A stretch of 64,000 nucleotides of DNA from Plantago ovata (GCA_028274465.1 CM051456.1:102647348-102711347), one strand, 5' to 3'. Shown: positions 24,787-36,744, numbered from the stretch's first letter. Notes: a model not told the origin generated them from the sequence alone. Made by a program: numbers and translations.

Positions 24787-24886
24787 NNNNNNNNNNNNNN
24801 NNNNNNNNNNNNNNNNNNNNNNNNNNNNNNNNNNNNNNNNNNNNNNNNNNNNNNNNNNNNNNNNNNNNNNNNNNNNNNNNNNNNNN
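24787..24886. other. Assembly gap, 100 N
   Basis: Exactly 100 N, the conventional placeholder for a gap of unknown length. The copia elements on either side are both cut off here, one inside integrase and the other inside RNase H. Confidence 0.95.
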
Positions 24887-25474
24887 GTTGTTGTGTGGTG
24901 CAAGATTCCAATCTGATCCAAGAGAATCACACTACAAAAAGGCAATTAAAATACTGAAATATGTTAAAGGTACAGTCAATGTTGGATTATGGTATCCAAA
25001 AGATTCTGGACTTGAATTGGTTGGCTATTCTGATGCTGATCATGGTGGATCAACTCTTGATAGAAAAAGTACTCTGGAACTTGTCAGTTTTTGGGTACTA
25101 GATTAATATCATGGTTCAGCAAGAAGCAAACGTGTGTCGCCATTCATCTACTGAATCTGAATACATTGCAGCTGGTTGTTGCACAGCTCAAATCCTATGG
25201 ATTCAGCAACAATTAAGAGATTATGGTATTTCTGCAAGAAAACACAATCTTTTGTGATAATACAAGTGCTATTGCAATTACGCAAAATCCTAAGTTTCAC
25301 TCTAGGACCAAGCACATTGATATTAGACATCATTTCATTAGAGATCATGTGGAAAAAGGTGATATTGAGGTTGTGAAAGTAGGTACTGAAGATCAGCTTG
25401 CTGACATCTTTACCACCCCTACCGGATAATAGGTTCGCAATGCTAAGGTATAACCTTGGATTGATTGAACTACC
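24887..25474 (+). pseudogene. Copia RNase H fragment (right copy)
   Basis: Contains [52 protein letters not shown] and DQLADIFT. Frame changes occur near 25070 and 25240, and a 2-bp loss near 25415 alters the ending relative to the left copy. It begins directly at the gap. Confidence 0.85.
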
Positions 25475-25487
25475 TTAAAGGATACAC

Positions 25488-25860
25488 TTGGCAGAATGCT
25501 GAAACAGGTATTCAGCAAGCCAAAGTATTCCTGTAAAAGACCAAGTCACTGATTTCTTCTAAGAAATGATAAGTCACAACATGATTGCTGAAACAGGCAT
25601 TCAGCAAGTAATTCCTTCAAAACAGGTATTGTTAGGAAACTTGACCACTTGCTGAGACAGAAACTCAGTAAGTGAAAGAACTTAAGGATTGCTGAGACGG
25701 GTACTCAGACAATCAAAAGATACTGAAACAGGTATTCAAGTATCAAAGGATTTTCTGAGACGGGAACTCAGAAAAAGAGCAAAAGCTCATCTCTCAGATT
25801 TTACCAAAGGATGTCTCAAGTGCAAAAGAATTTACTGATACGGGAAATCAGAAATATCTT
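25488..25860 (+). repeat. Array of eight small hairpins after pol, right copy
   Basis: Loops in order: ACAGGTA (25503), ACAGGCA, ACAGGTA, ACAGAAA, ACGGGTA, ACAGGTA, ACGGGAA, ACGGGAA. Longest stems: CACTTGCTGAG with CTCAGTAAGTG (11 pairs, one G-U), GATTGCTGAG with CTCAGACAATC (one bulge), and TGCTGAA with TTCAGCA extended by CTTGGC/GCCAAG. The closing pair varies A-T, G-C and T-A with both sides changing together. Confidence 0.75.
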
Positions 25861-26236
25861 TTAAACTTAGAAAATATGAGATATCTAAGTAAGGGGAACT
25901 TTCAGCAAGTACTAGATTGTTAATTCAAACTCGCTGAAAAGATTCTTGTCTATTTCAGCAAGCAATCTATCCCGTATTACTCGGTAAAATCAATTTGTGA
26001 CGTTAAGCTGGCACAGATAAACTCGCAATAATCATGACATGAAATTCAATCGTGGTCATTGATTAAAAGGAGTTACTAATCTAACGGCTAACAAAACAAA
26101 GAGAGAGTGTGCTCTGACGGTTTTAGTTAGTGGGCCACTACGCATTCAATGCAAAGGCTCCACTAACTCCAGTGTTTCTCTGTTTTACCCTTGCTGAGAG
26201 CTCAAATCGATTGAGTTTCTCACACACCAGAGACAC

Positions 26237-26244
26237 TATATAAA
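26237..26244 (+). promoter_or_regulatory. Internal TATA box before the extra gene, right copy
   Basis: TATATAAA about 143 bp upstream of the start codon at 26380, at the same relative place as in the left copy. Confidence 0.4.
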
Positions 26245-26379
26245 GAAGGAGTTAGAGAAATGATAAATTTCTTTAACTCACATTTCCTTTCTCTGCAAAT
26301 TCTAGCCTGAATCTACTGTACCTCCGGTCAAAAAGCAAACTATCTTTTTCGTACACATTTTCTTGCTCTATATAAAGAA

Positions 26380-29300
26380 ATGGCTCCCAAGAGACAGTTA
26401 TCAAAGTCCTCAAAATCGTCAAAGGTTGATACTGCTGAAACACGCACTACTCCGATGACTACTTTGGCCCAGACACAACGAAAGTTGTGTTGAAAAACGA
26501 CCGAATCACTGTAAAACCTATGCCTCCGTCATATCTTGACACTGCAAAGTGTGAGATGTTGATGCAATGGGGAGGGTTTGCAAAAGAAAAGTACATTAGG
26601 TACTTTTATGAACAAGAACTTGATGACCAAAATGAAGAGGCGCTTGAGTTCATCAAGCAGCAAGGCCTCATGAACTTTATCTCTGCTCGCACTAAGCAAG
26701 TGAGCATGATTGATACAATGGAATTCTACAACAATGCAGAAATCCAGTCCCTTACAGACAGTAATGGAGTCACTGAAAAAGTGATCCTTACTTATGTTCA
26801 GAACACGCAAATCGTCCTGAAATGGACTGATTTAGCGGAGATTTTCAGATTCCAACCACTGGAACTGAAGATGACGTCACTGCTTCTGACGAAGAAATTG
26901 AAGCTTTCTACAGTGACGTCAGAAATGCAAAAATGAAGAAAGGCGAGATAGCTCCCGTGACTTGGACAAAGCACGTTAAGAGAAAGCATCTCTACCATTC
27001 ACTTGGTCTAGTAGCTCTGCTACTGATAAAAGTTCTTGACTCCCAAGTTGGAGGAATTGACCAAGTAGGCCTGAGAAGATGGCCATTGCTGATGCATATC
27101 TATGAAAATAAATCGGAACTTAACTGGGCTAAGTACATTTTCAACAAGCTTGTTGATTGTGTCACTAAGTTTAAGGTAAAGGTAGAAGACAACAAGGTCT
27201 CACCTTCCTTTCCAGTTATGTATGGAATTAAGATATGCTATATCCTTCAACATTTCAGGATTCAGCTAAGAAACCCATTGCCAATCAAGAAATCTGTGTG
27301 CAATGTGGAAGATCTTTCTACAAGCAGAATGTACCTAAGATTGCTGGAAAGAAAACCAAGAAGACAACAACTGCAAATGTTGTCAGCACAAGCCAGCAAG
27401 AAAGGTATACAACAGTTGCAGATGTTACCACTCAGCAACTTAGAGATGAAACTGCTGTTGGTGGTGGTAACACAAATGAAACTGCTGTAGAAAATCAACA
27501 AGGTACGTGTACAACACCTGTTGCTGAAAAGGCAACAATAGATGACTCTGGGAAACTGGAGAAATCTAAAAAGAAAAAGAGGAAAGCTGATGATGACACT
27601 CAGACTGCAGCGTCATCAGCAAACCCCGTACCTAAGAGGAAACGGACAAGCAACAAAGAAAGAAGACACTGGCTTCTCAGTCAGTCCCTAATGTCCAAGA
27701 CTCCTCAGTCAATTCCCAGACAAATGCTGAAACGCATTTGCAAGTAGATGTTGCTGAAGTAATTACTGAAACATATATCAGCAATGTTGAAGTGTTTGCG
27801 GAAGCCTTCAACAATCAACTTAACGTTGATAACAGTGGAAATGAAATTCCTGCCCAAGTCCCAGATATCTACATTGTAGATAATTTGGATGATCAAACCA
27901 TGGAACCAGTAAGCGACATTGCTACTGATATGCAAAGAGCGGCACTTGCTGATGCTGCTGAACAGATGGTTGCTGAACAAGCAACTCATCAAGTTGCTGA
28001 AACCCAGCTTGCTGAAGGACCAGTTGCTGAAATAGCAATGGTTCCAGTTCCTGAAGTTGCTGAAACTCAAGAAGCATTATTCAAAGACGCATCTCTTGAT
28101 GCTGAGAATACTGGCCCAAGTTCACCCAAGACATCAATTGACAAAGTCCAGCTTGTACTGGAAGATTTAAGCAAACAAATGGAGTTGGAGATTGAAGAAT
28201 CATCCAACAAGTCAATTGATCTCTTCATGACAAGCAGTGAGCTTAAAGGTCAAGATGCTTCTGCTCAACTTGTCATTTCAGAGACAAGGGAGATTGCTGA
28301 AACCGCACAGCTTTCTCAGTTAGAGCAAAATCAGAAGTCTGCTGAAGAAACAGTCCAAGAAGCTGAAGAAACTGTTAATGCTGAAAGGACCGAGCCACAA
28401 CCTGTCCTTCCTCAGCAGGTAGTTAATTCAACCATCAGTAAAACTTCAAATTCTGAAAATTGTTCTTTTGATAAAATTATTCTTTCTCTACAGACTTCTC
28501 AAGATGCAAATCAGATGGTTGCTGAAGCCTCTGCACCAGAACCAACACTCTCTGCTCAGCAGGTAGTTAATAATTTTGGTATAAAAACTAAGTTTGACAG
28601 CTTAGTACTTGTGTCTAATTTTAATTTATTTCAGGATGAACAAATGGAGGATGCTACTCAAGCTCCTCATGGAATGGAAATTGTACTACATGAGCTTGCT
28701 GACTCTCAGCAGGTAAATCATGTCTCAGATTTAAACTCTAAAACAATTCTCCAAACCAATCATGTTCTAAATAAAATTCTTTTTCAGGCTCAAAAGGAGA
28801 CCACTGAAGTGGTACTCATCACTGAAGATCAGCAAGTAAGTTCTGAAGAACTTTACTTGAACTTCAAGAGGACAACTTTGTCCAGAGTTGCTAAGTCTGT
28901 CAGCAACTGGCAAAGGTACAGGAGAATGGACTTCTCAGATCTTCACCTTCATCTCTCAAATGAGAAAAAGAGATCTTCACTGTTAAAGCTCGAAACATTT
29001 GTCCACTCCATCCTTTCTGAAGAAATGACATATTCTCAGCTAATGAGCTCAAATCTGATTGCTCAAATCAGAGAGAATATGAAGGCCAAATTTAAGAGTG
29101 CCTCTCCAGCTGAACAAGCTGTGATGCTCAAAGGTCTTTTTGTTCCTGTGGTGGCTGATCCGCACAAATTAACTGAGGAAGAGGAAGTGACAAGTGTTGC
29201 TTTGTATAAGCATGTTGAGCTAGTCATTCTGACAGATGATGAAGAAGAAGAAGAAGATGAGAACATTCCCATTGATCCCAGTGATGATGAAGGGAAAGAT

Positions 29301-31639
29301 TCTAAGGACAAGAAAGATGACGATGATGACAATCAAGGTCCAAGTCCTGGTGCTGGTGGATTGAAGTTAACAGTTGCTGAAAACACTAAATCTGACAATC
29401 AGCAAGCTGAACAACAACAATCTCAGCAAAAATCTCAACCTCCTCCTGCTGCTGCTGAAAATCAAGCACCTGTCCAAGGTGCTGATCCTGAAGAAGAATA
29501 CGCCAGAAAAAGGGCTGCCTTGAAAAATGGCAAGAGTCCAGTTTCTGATGCCAAGGTTACTAAAGAAAACCTTGAAGATGAGGATGAAGAAGATGAAGAT
29601 TACCAACGAGCTCTACAAAACAGTCTCGTGATCCATGCAAGGCATACGCAGGATCTGGAAATTGGTGAATCTTCAAGACCAAAATCAAAGGAAGTTCCAT
29701 CCCTTCCACTTACTACTGGCGAAACTCCAGTTATTGAGTCTCAAATGTTGCCTTCAGCAACTACTCAATTAAACTAACTACTGGCGAAACTCCAGTAATT
29801 GAGCCACAAACTCAATTGAAACAACTATCTACTGGTGAAACTCCAGTCGTCGAGTCTGAAGCGTTGCCATTAGCAACCACTCAACAAAAAGGAAGAGAAG
29901 CTACTAATAAAGGTTCAAAAGTTGCTCAACTTGATGAATCTGAGGATGATGACGACTTGTCAGAAAATGATGATGAACAATCCAAGCGAGACCCAAAAGT
30001 CGTTCAGATTCCTCCTCCTGATTACATCAATGATTTAGACGATGGTCTAAGAGCAGAATTGCTGACGCGTGATGATCAGTTTGCTTCCGAAATTAAGGTT
30101 CATTCCTTAACACCTCATTTAGTGCCGTTCCCAAGAGTTGAGGAGTTTACTCCCAGAATTCTAGCACTAAAGCAAGTCCATGATGCCTGCAAAGCTGAAG
30201 ATGAGGCATTGCTTGCTGAGATCCCACTTGACATTGGAAAGATATTGGCTACAGTGCTGAGACGCACTACAACTTTGACAATAGCTCAGAGAGATATCAG
30301 TCTTTATCACAAGAGCTATGAAGAAGATGTAAGTCAGGCGCTCAAGCTTGCAAAGAATGCTCTTGTCAAGGCTCAGAATATTATGGATGAGAAGGCCGCA
30401 ACAGAGAAAAGACATGAAGAGAACATGATGAATATTCAAAAAGAGTTGGCAACAATGAACTCTGACCAACAAGAAATCATCATGAAATATAACAGTCTCA
30501 ACACTCTTGCTGAAAATTGCAATGAGTTTTATTCTCTGCACATCACTCCGATGTTGCAATCCATGTCTAAGGGGGGAAAGAAGAACACTAGAAAAAGCAA
30601 TCAAACCCCTCCTACTCCTGCTGCTGATGTGCCACTTCCATTGGAACCTCTTGCTGAAAGAGAGCAAAGTTCTAAAAGACAAGCAGAATCTGAGTTAAAT
30701 TCAGCAAGTACCAAAAAGAGAAAAACCGCTGCTGAAACTCAAGATTTCTGTCACACTGAAAGTCATCACAATCTGAATGAAGATGATGAAGAAGATGATG
30801 ACAATCAAACTGTAGCTCAAGCCATAAGAGCTAGACCCTTAACAGCCATAACTCCGTCTGGCCACTCAAGGCATTTTTTGTCTGACTCTTCAGCAAGAGA
30901 TCAAGACAATGCTAAAACAAGAAGAAGAAGAAGGCAAAGACAGGAAGAGAAAAGGCTGGCCAGCATTGCTATTGGCTCCGGCATCGAATATACAAAGACC
31001 AGCAATTAGGAAACCACTCAGAATGTAATCAGAAACATTCATGGTTGCTGGATTTTAAAGCTGGAAGACTTGCTGGTAAATGAGTTCTTTCCTACAGCCA
31101 TTTTGAATCAAATGTTCAAATGGATTGAACTCAAGGTCCAAAGAAATCAAAGGGAAGAATCCCTTCCAAGAAATGTTGTTGGGAAATGGTTGAATCTAGA
31201 GGTCTATGTAAGAAGAGTTGCCATTGGTAAGACATACAAGCAAGAACCAAATCTGATCAAACCTCCTGGCATTGCTTACTACGCTGACCCGGTAACAAAG
31301 AAACCTAAGAAGAAACTTGGATTGATTCCTTATGAGTACTTCTATCTCACTAGTAAGGATCAAGAAGAAGATCTTCTCTTGTTAAGAAAGATTCATCCGA
31401 AAAGCATTTCAGATACACAGCTTCTCCATGCCAGCAATTGGGGCATGCATTTGTGGGTAATTAACTACATGGAAATGAATGCTGAAAAGCATCATCATAC
31501 TGCCTGCAAAAATGCAAGAATTCTTCAACTACAAGTCCGTAGGCTTCTGGAAAACTACGAGAAGGATTGTGTTGAATTCACTGCACTTGCTGAGAAGAGT
31601 GTAAGAGAGATTTTGAGAAAATCCTCTGAAAGAGCTTAA
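26380..31639 (+). pseudogene. Large extra gene downstream of copia pol, right copy
   Basis: Second copy of the gene described at 16029-21248, with the same domain order. Start MAPKRQLSK at 26380. Frame lost by a 1-bp deletion near 26470, again near 26850-26930 and near 27650. The longest intact stretch is 27738-29777, which reads straight through the three introns (28419-28493, 28563-28634, 28713-28787; 75, 72 and 75 nt). The TGETPV repeats lie around 29715-29850, the coiled-coil helix at about 30200-30540 and the C-terminal domain at 31070-31639, ending KSVREILRKSSERA. A TAG near 31006 replaces a GAG of the left copy. Function unknown. Confidence 0.75.
28419..28787 (+). other. Three short introns and two mini-exons in the extra gene, right copy
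   Basis: GT-AG pairs at 28419-28493, 28563-28634 and 28713-28787, each after CAGCAG. The exons between them (28494-28562, 28635-28712) encode short segments ending in QQ, as do the exon before (PVLPQQ) and the stretch after (ITEDQQ), which suggests duplicated exon-intron cassettes. Confidence 0.6.
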
Positions 31640-31883
31640 GTCCCTGCAATAGTTTTTGTTAAAGTTTTTGTTTGCTGATCCTTTGTTATCTATGCTTTCA
31701 TGTAAACTTCTGATTGATAACTTTCAGCAATAAATTCTTTTGACTCTTATTCGTTTTTGATTATGCAACTTACTTATGCTTACTGTTTATTTATTCAAGT
31801 ATGCTTGCATTAATCAACTGATTTATTCAACATCAGAAACCTCTAAAAGGGTAACAATTAATTTAGCCATGGATTGCTAACAT

Positions 31884-31899
31884 CAAAAAGGGGGAAATT
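31884..31899 (+). promoter_or_regulatory. Polypurine tract of right copy
   Basis: CAAAAAGGGGGAAATT directly precedes the LTR start TGTTAGG. Confidence 0.75.
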
Positions 31900-33529
31900 T
31901 GTTAGGAAACTTGTAATTTTGATGAGCAATTAACCATGCTAAATTAAGAACAGTCCAGTAACTAGTACTCTTAAGGTCCATAGGAATTTAGAATTTTAAG
32001 GACATTGTAAAAGAGGAACGTTTGCTGATGACTTAGTTAGGTGTTAGATAAGTTATTTCTTTTGCGTATGATGTATTTTATTTTCTGAAAAGAAAATATC
32101 TTATTGATGCTTAGCTTTAATGTATCTTATTTTCTGAAAAGAAAATAACCTATTGAAGCATTTGCTGAAGATATATTTTGTTTATTACAAACAAATTATT
32201 GAAGCAAATAAGAAACCGGTCAGAATCTTGAAGACTTTTGAAGATCTGAAGACTTGAAGACTTGAAGACTTGAAGATTGCTGAAGACTGGTAAGGCACGT
32301 GTTGCTCAAAAAGTTGAATTTTCAGCAACAACATTGCATAAGTGAAAATCTGAAAGACAGAGTAGGTTGTGCTTGCTGAAACTGAGACTGACCACTTGTT
32401 GATAAACATATGTGACCTCTTGCTGAATGTACGAGAATTTGCGCTCCAATGTTACTGTTTGAATTCTATTCAAAAGTGCATTTAATGCAAAGCATGCACG
32501 CGAAGGACATGAAGACTAGAAGACAAACAAAGTTGCTGCTGAAAGTACAAAAGCAAGATAGTGACATGTTAAGGAACAAAAGCCTTAGGATTTGAAATTC
32601 AAACGGCTCCTTACTTGCACTATAAATAGAGGTCATCCGGCAAAGAGTTGAAGGGTGTCAACAACGTGATCAAACTCTCACTTGTGCTTAAAAACTCACA
32701 AACCTTCAAACACTCTTACTTCCATTGTTCCGTTCCAAGACTTAAAGCTTGAAAAAGCTACTTGTGAAGAAGTAGAACAAACTCGGCTAAGAAATTAGTT
32801 AAGTGTTCTTTCTTTCGAACAAGAACAAGTCTTGACACCGAAACAATCAAACTTGTTTACTGCAAAGTATTCCAAGTTGTGTTTCTTAGATTACTTGTTG
32901 TAACTGAATAAGTTATAATTAAGTCATCTCACCCCAAAACTCTCTAACTGAAAATACACCCTTTCAGGCGTGATATTCAGGGGGAACTTAATCGAGCATA
33001 GTTTTGCTGATTAAAAGTACCAAGTTTGGTGGAGAACAAGGTTGAGTTCTCTAGTTTAGGTTGGAGACAAAGCAAGTGTGTTTTGGTTTCTGTTGAATCG
33101 CTTTAGATAGGAGATTGTAAGGAACCTCAATCATATCTTAGTGGATTCAGTCCTATAAAGGACGAAGTGGATTAGTTAAGAGATTACGCCACTATCAGAT
33201 ACCACTATAAAAGCGTTTGTGTGATTTACTTACTGCATTTAGCTTTCAGCAATTTATATCTGTTTGTACACAGTCACTCAATTCACTTGCTGAAACCCTT
33301 TACTTGCTGAAAGAGCACTTAATTGTTTCAAAGACTTCCGCTCTCTGATTTTAAGTATCAGCAAACTAAGCTACTATAAAGTAACTTACGCTTGCTGAGA
33401 AAGTTAAGTATCAGCAAACTCATTACTGAAAAGTAATAAGTACTTGCTGAGAAAGTTTTAAACGACGAAAGTTTGAAAAGACTATTCACCCCCCCTCTAG
33501 TCTTTTCTTGTTGTTTAAAGGGACCAACA
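31900..33529 (+). repeat. 3' LTR of right copia copy (1630 bp)
   Basis: TGTTAGGAAACTTG to GGGACCAACA. TATAAATA at 32621-32628. I count 14 TTGCTGA or TCAGCAA heptamers by eye. Near the end (33350-33460) about 55 bp is duplicated, each copy with AGTATCAGCAAACT followed by CTTGCTGAGAAAGTT. Two copies of TTTTCTGAAAAGAAAAT occur at about 32080 and 32130. Confidence 0.9.
32621..32628 (+). promoter_or_regulatory. LTR TATA box, right copy
   Basis: TATAAATA after TTGCAC, matching the left LTR. Confidence 0.55.
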
Positions 33530-36500
33530 ATCTCCCCTTGTTTGCAAGATAAATTCTTTTGCATTCTCCAGAAACCTCGAAAATCATATCTCATAAGTCT
33601 CTTGTTTCACTTATAGTAAGTACATATATTATACTTATCATATGGGAAGCCATGCATGAATAGATAAGTATTGAGGTTCAACAATATATTAAAATCTAGT
33701 CAGGAACGTTTCTCATTTATTGATTCATGTTTCTAGTCCATGAGGGACTGATTAATGATAGAGAGTATTCTTCTCATCTCTTAAACTTTCTCAAAACATA
33801 GAAATTTCATTGTCAATTTCAGGACAATTCATGTGCACCACGTATAACCTTCAGGGTTATATTCAAGTGGTAATCTTTGAGCAAATCATATGATAATATG
33901 TATGTATGCAATATGATACCTAAAACAATTATAATAAACAAGAATATGTAAATGCTATAGCAGTAAAGATAGTATGCATGAAGAAATGCTTAGTATATGC
34001 ACATGAACTTTGACTCGATAATGCAACGGTACCGTACAAAATTTTGAATTTCATCAATGAAATGGACATTAAGTCCATGAGCTCATTTTCTATAATCACT
34101 TTGTCGACATTAAATGGATTTTCATGTAAGATCCCATTTACATGTTTAATCATCCATATCCATTGAATTTCGGATATGCTTTTCAATTTCTCGGTTCCAT
34201 GTATACCGGTATATTCAATAATCATATCTCTTTATTTGATTCAGTACTGATCCTGGATATCTGAATATATATTACCATTTCCATATCCATAGGCCATCTA
34301 TTATTATTTCAGATATCTCAATATATGGGCATCACTTGTATATGCCTATTTTACTCTAGAGAGTACCAACTGCATTTATTGCCATTATTTTGTAATGATG
34401 GAACCACATGATTTAAATGTTGCACTTCTGGTGCATGTATCACGATCGGCAAGATATTCAATACTCAACACATGTCATATCTATAACTGATATGTAGCTC
34501 TGTATGCCACAAATAGGGTCATAGTTGTCCACATTCAAATTATAGAATTTCATGTTTGCAATATAGAAATAGTAACATGAAGCTGAAAATTGCATTTTGT
34601 ATTTTAGTTCAAGTTTGAACTCTCAGATATATGGGGATCAATTCACTATATGAATTTGTTTTTATCAGCTTATCATGTACTTCCTCCCCTAAACTGGGAA
34701 AAACTAATTCAGAGAATTAGCATTGTTGGGGGCACATAATATAAATGATCATGCCCAACTTAAAATACTTTATATACTCATACTTTTGTTTAAATAGGCT
34801 TCATGGGAAAAAAAAATATAACCATGGGAGTGTATAACTCTAGCAGTTGGTTTGTTGTGTGCTGAAAATTAGATTTTCCCCAATAGTATGCTTAATCTCA
34901 ATGTCGTGTCTTGCCATTAATATAATCTATTGACATGAGAAATCTTTCAGCACATAACTATCATATAAGGAAAACTTCAGGTTCCTTATAAAAAGGTTAT
35001 TTCGTACACGGATGGCAATATGCGTGTCACATCATATGAACTTTGTTATTTATTCACATACCAACTTCTTGTTGGTTAAATATAACAATTGCTATTAATT
35101 GAATCAGGCCAAAATGATGTGAATTATGATAATCATTGTCAACTTTACATTGGCAAGAAGACTAGTAATCTTGAACTTCATGAGAAAAGTGAGTCTAATG
35201 TGTCCTCTTGTTAGCATTAGCACAAGTTTCTTTGAAATAATTTCTTGTGCTCTTCATGGTGCTTACTCCCATGAAATTATAATTTGCACATTTCTTGGAT
35301 AGAATGTTGGTTCTCAAATGCATGAGCTAACATGGTCCAAGTAACAATGTTAAGAACATCATTTGTTACCTTGCACATATGATCATTTGTTACAATGTGC
35401 ATGATCAATGATATTTATAGGTAACATAACTAATAACCCACATATGTATATATAATGACCAAGTGCTCACACTCATTTATGGGAATTAAGATAGTTTCAC
35501 ACATTCACTTCAGGGAATGGATCGGATACATCATATTCACATTCCACGAGGGTATAAACATAGCTCAAAATATTCACATTCCATGAGGCAATGGATATAG
35601 CTCAAAATATTCTCATTCCATGAGGCAATGGAGATAGCTTTAGCTTTATCTCATTGAGTGTGATGCTATCAAATATATTATTTTCCCTCTTGATAATAAG
35701 ATATTTAACTTCCAAGGCCTTACAAATATTTTCATGAAGCACCAAACGATATGTTCTCACATCTCATATCGAAAACAACTTCAGGTTGGCGAGATTTATT
35801 CATGCTTTGCATGATATCATAGTTCATGCTTTTATAATATACGTCTAGTGATGTGTAGAGTCAATTTTTAATTACTTTTGAGATCTAATAGTCATGGCTA
35901 CTGGCATGAACTCTAAGTAGCAATTTAGATACCTTGATTTTCAAAAACAAAATCATTGATGTACATTAGGTACATAGTAGCCGACTAATCAATCAAGGTT
36001 GGTGTTCTAGGCCCTTTTCAATGGTCACATGCCACAAACCATACATAAGATATATTCAACCACTTTGAGAATATGATAATCGACTCAACTTGGTATAAAT
36101 TGGGCTATTAGCTCAGAGATACAAATCTTTTGTGATGTACATATGCATAGCAACTTCAGGTGCTATATTTACTTGATGTCTCATTTAAAAGAAAAGGACA
36201 AAATTTATAAAGTGCCAATAGTAGTGTACCTATATATCTTGCAACCCTTATCAATTATCTCTAATCACTTCAGGGAATAGAGAAATCATATAGTACAATT
36301 TCTTTCAACAATTCAAAATGATAGAAAATAAATAAAGTGCAACTTATCTTTGATATAACTCATCTGCGAATGATCTCTCATTGCTTCGATGATGCACACA
36401 TGAGTATAAATCAGGGCACTAACCAGGCTCCATTGAATCAGTAATGTGATTAGAATTTCATCAAAAGCCATATGTATCAATTCAAGACATGAAAACTCTC

Positions 36501-36730
36501 ATGTACATGTGCATAAAATTGTAGCAGAAATATGTGTTAATAAATAGATGTAATTAATATCAATAATTAACTTAAAAGATAATCACCTCAACCATACCAT
36601 CATGAATTTACATGATATTTTAATTAAAGTGGACTACTTGAAAAACACATGCTCTAGTATAAGCATAACAACAAAATGATCATCCACTCAAATATATCAT
36701 ATATCATAGTCATAACAAAAGCCACGTAAT
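33530..36730. other. Gene-free AT-rich stretch of 3.2 kb
   Basis: No supported coding region or RNA gene. ACTTCAGG-type words recur (near 33847, 34975, 35510, 35781, 36152, 36270) and there is a short tandem repeat at 35533-35643. It may be an old non-coding retroelement segment into which the CACTA element at 36731 inserted, but I cannot name a family. Confidence 0.5.
35533..35643. repeat. Three tandem copies of a 37-bp unit
   Basis: Units start at 35533, 35570 and 35607 and share ATATTCACATTCCA-GAGG...TATAGCTCAAA with a few substitutions. Confidence 0.75.
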
Positions 36731-36744
36731 CACTACAAGGAACA

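Larger units (their letters stand above)
24887..33529 (+). mobile_element. Sirevirus-like Ty1/copia element, 3' half, right copy
   Basis: Same order as the left copy but on the plus strand: RNase H fragment, hairpin array, extra gene, polypurine tract, 3' LTR. The two copies are nearly collinear over about 8.6 kb but differ by substitutions and small indels. The 5' part is missing into the gap. The 3' flank (ATCTC) does not match or complement the flank of the left copy (GTGTT). Confidence 0.85.

Noticed and set aside
25488..25860. Hairpin array as a microRNA cluster or CRISPR-like array
   Set aside because: Stems are 8-11 bp, far too short for plant pre-miRNAs; spacing is irregular, and CRISPR does not occur in plant genomes.
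26369..26376. Second TATATAAA just before the extra gene's ATG as promoter
   Set aside because: It ends only 3 bp before the start codon, leaving no leader.
14124..33529. The two 1.6-kb LTRs as the paired LTRs of one element
   Set aside because: They are in inverted, not direct, orientation, both are 3' LTRs preceded by a polypurine tract, and the flanks do not match.
33929..34225. Minus-strand 98-codon frame in the gene-free stretch
   Set aside because: No recognisable domain and composition like the flanking AT-rich DNA.
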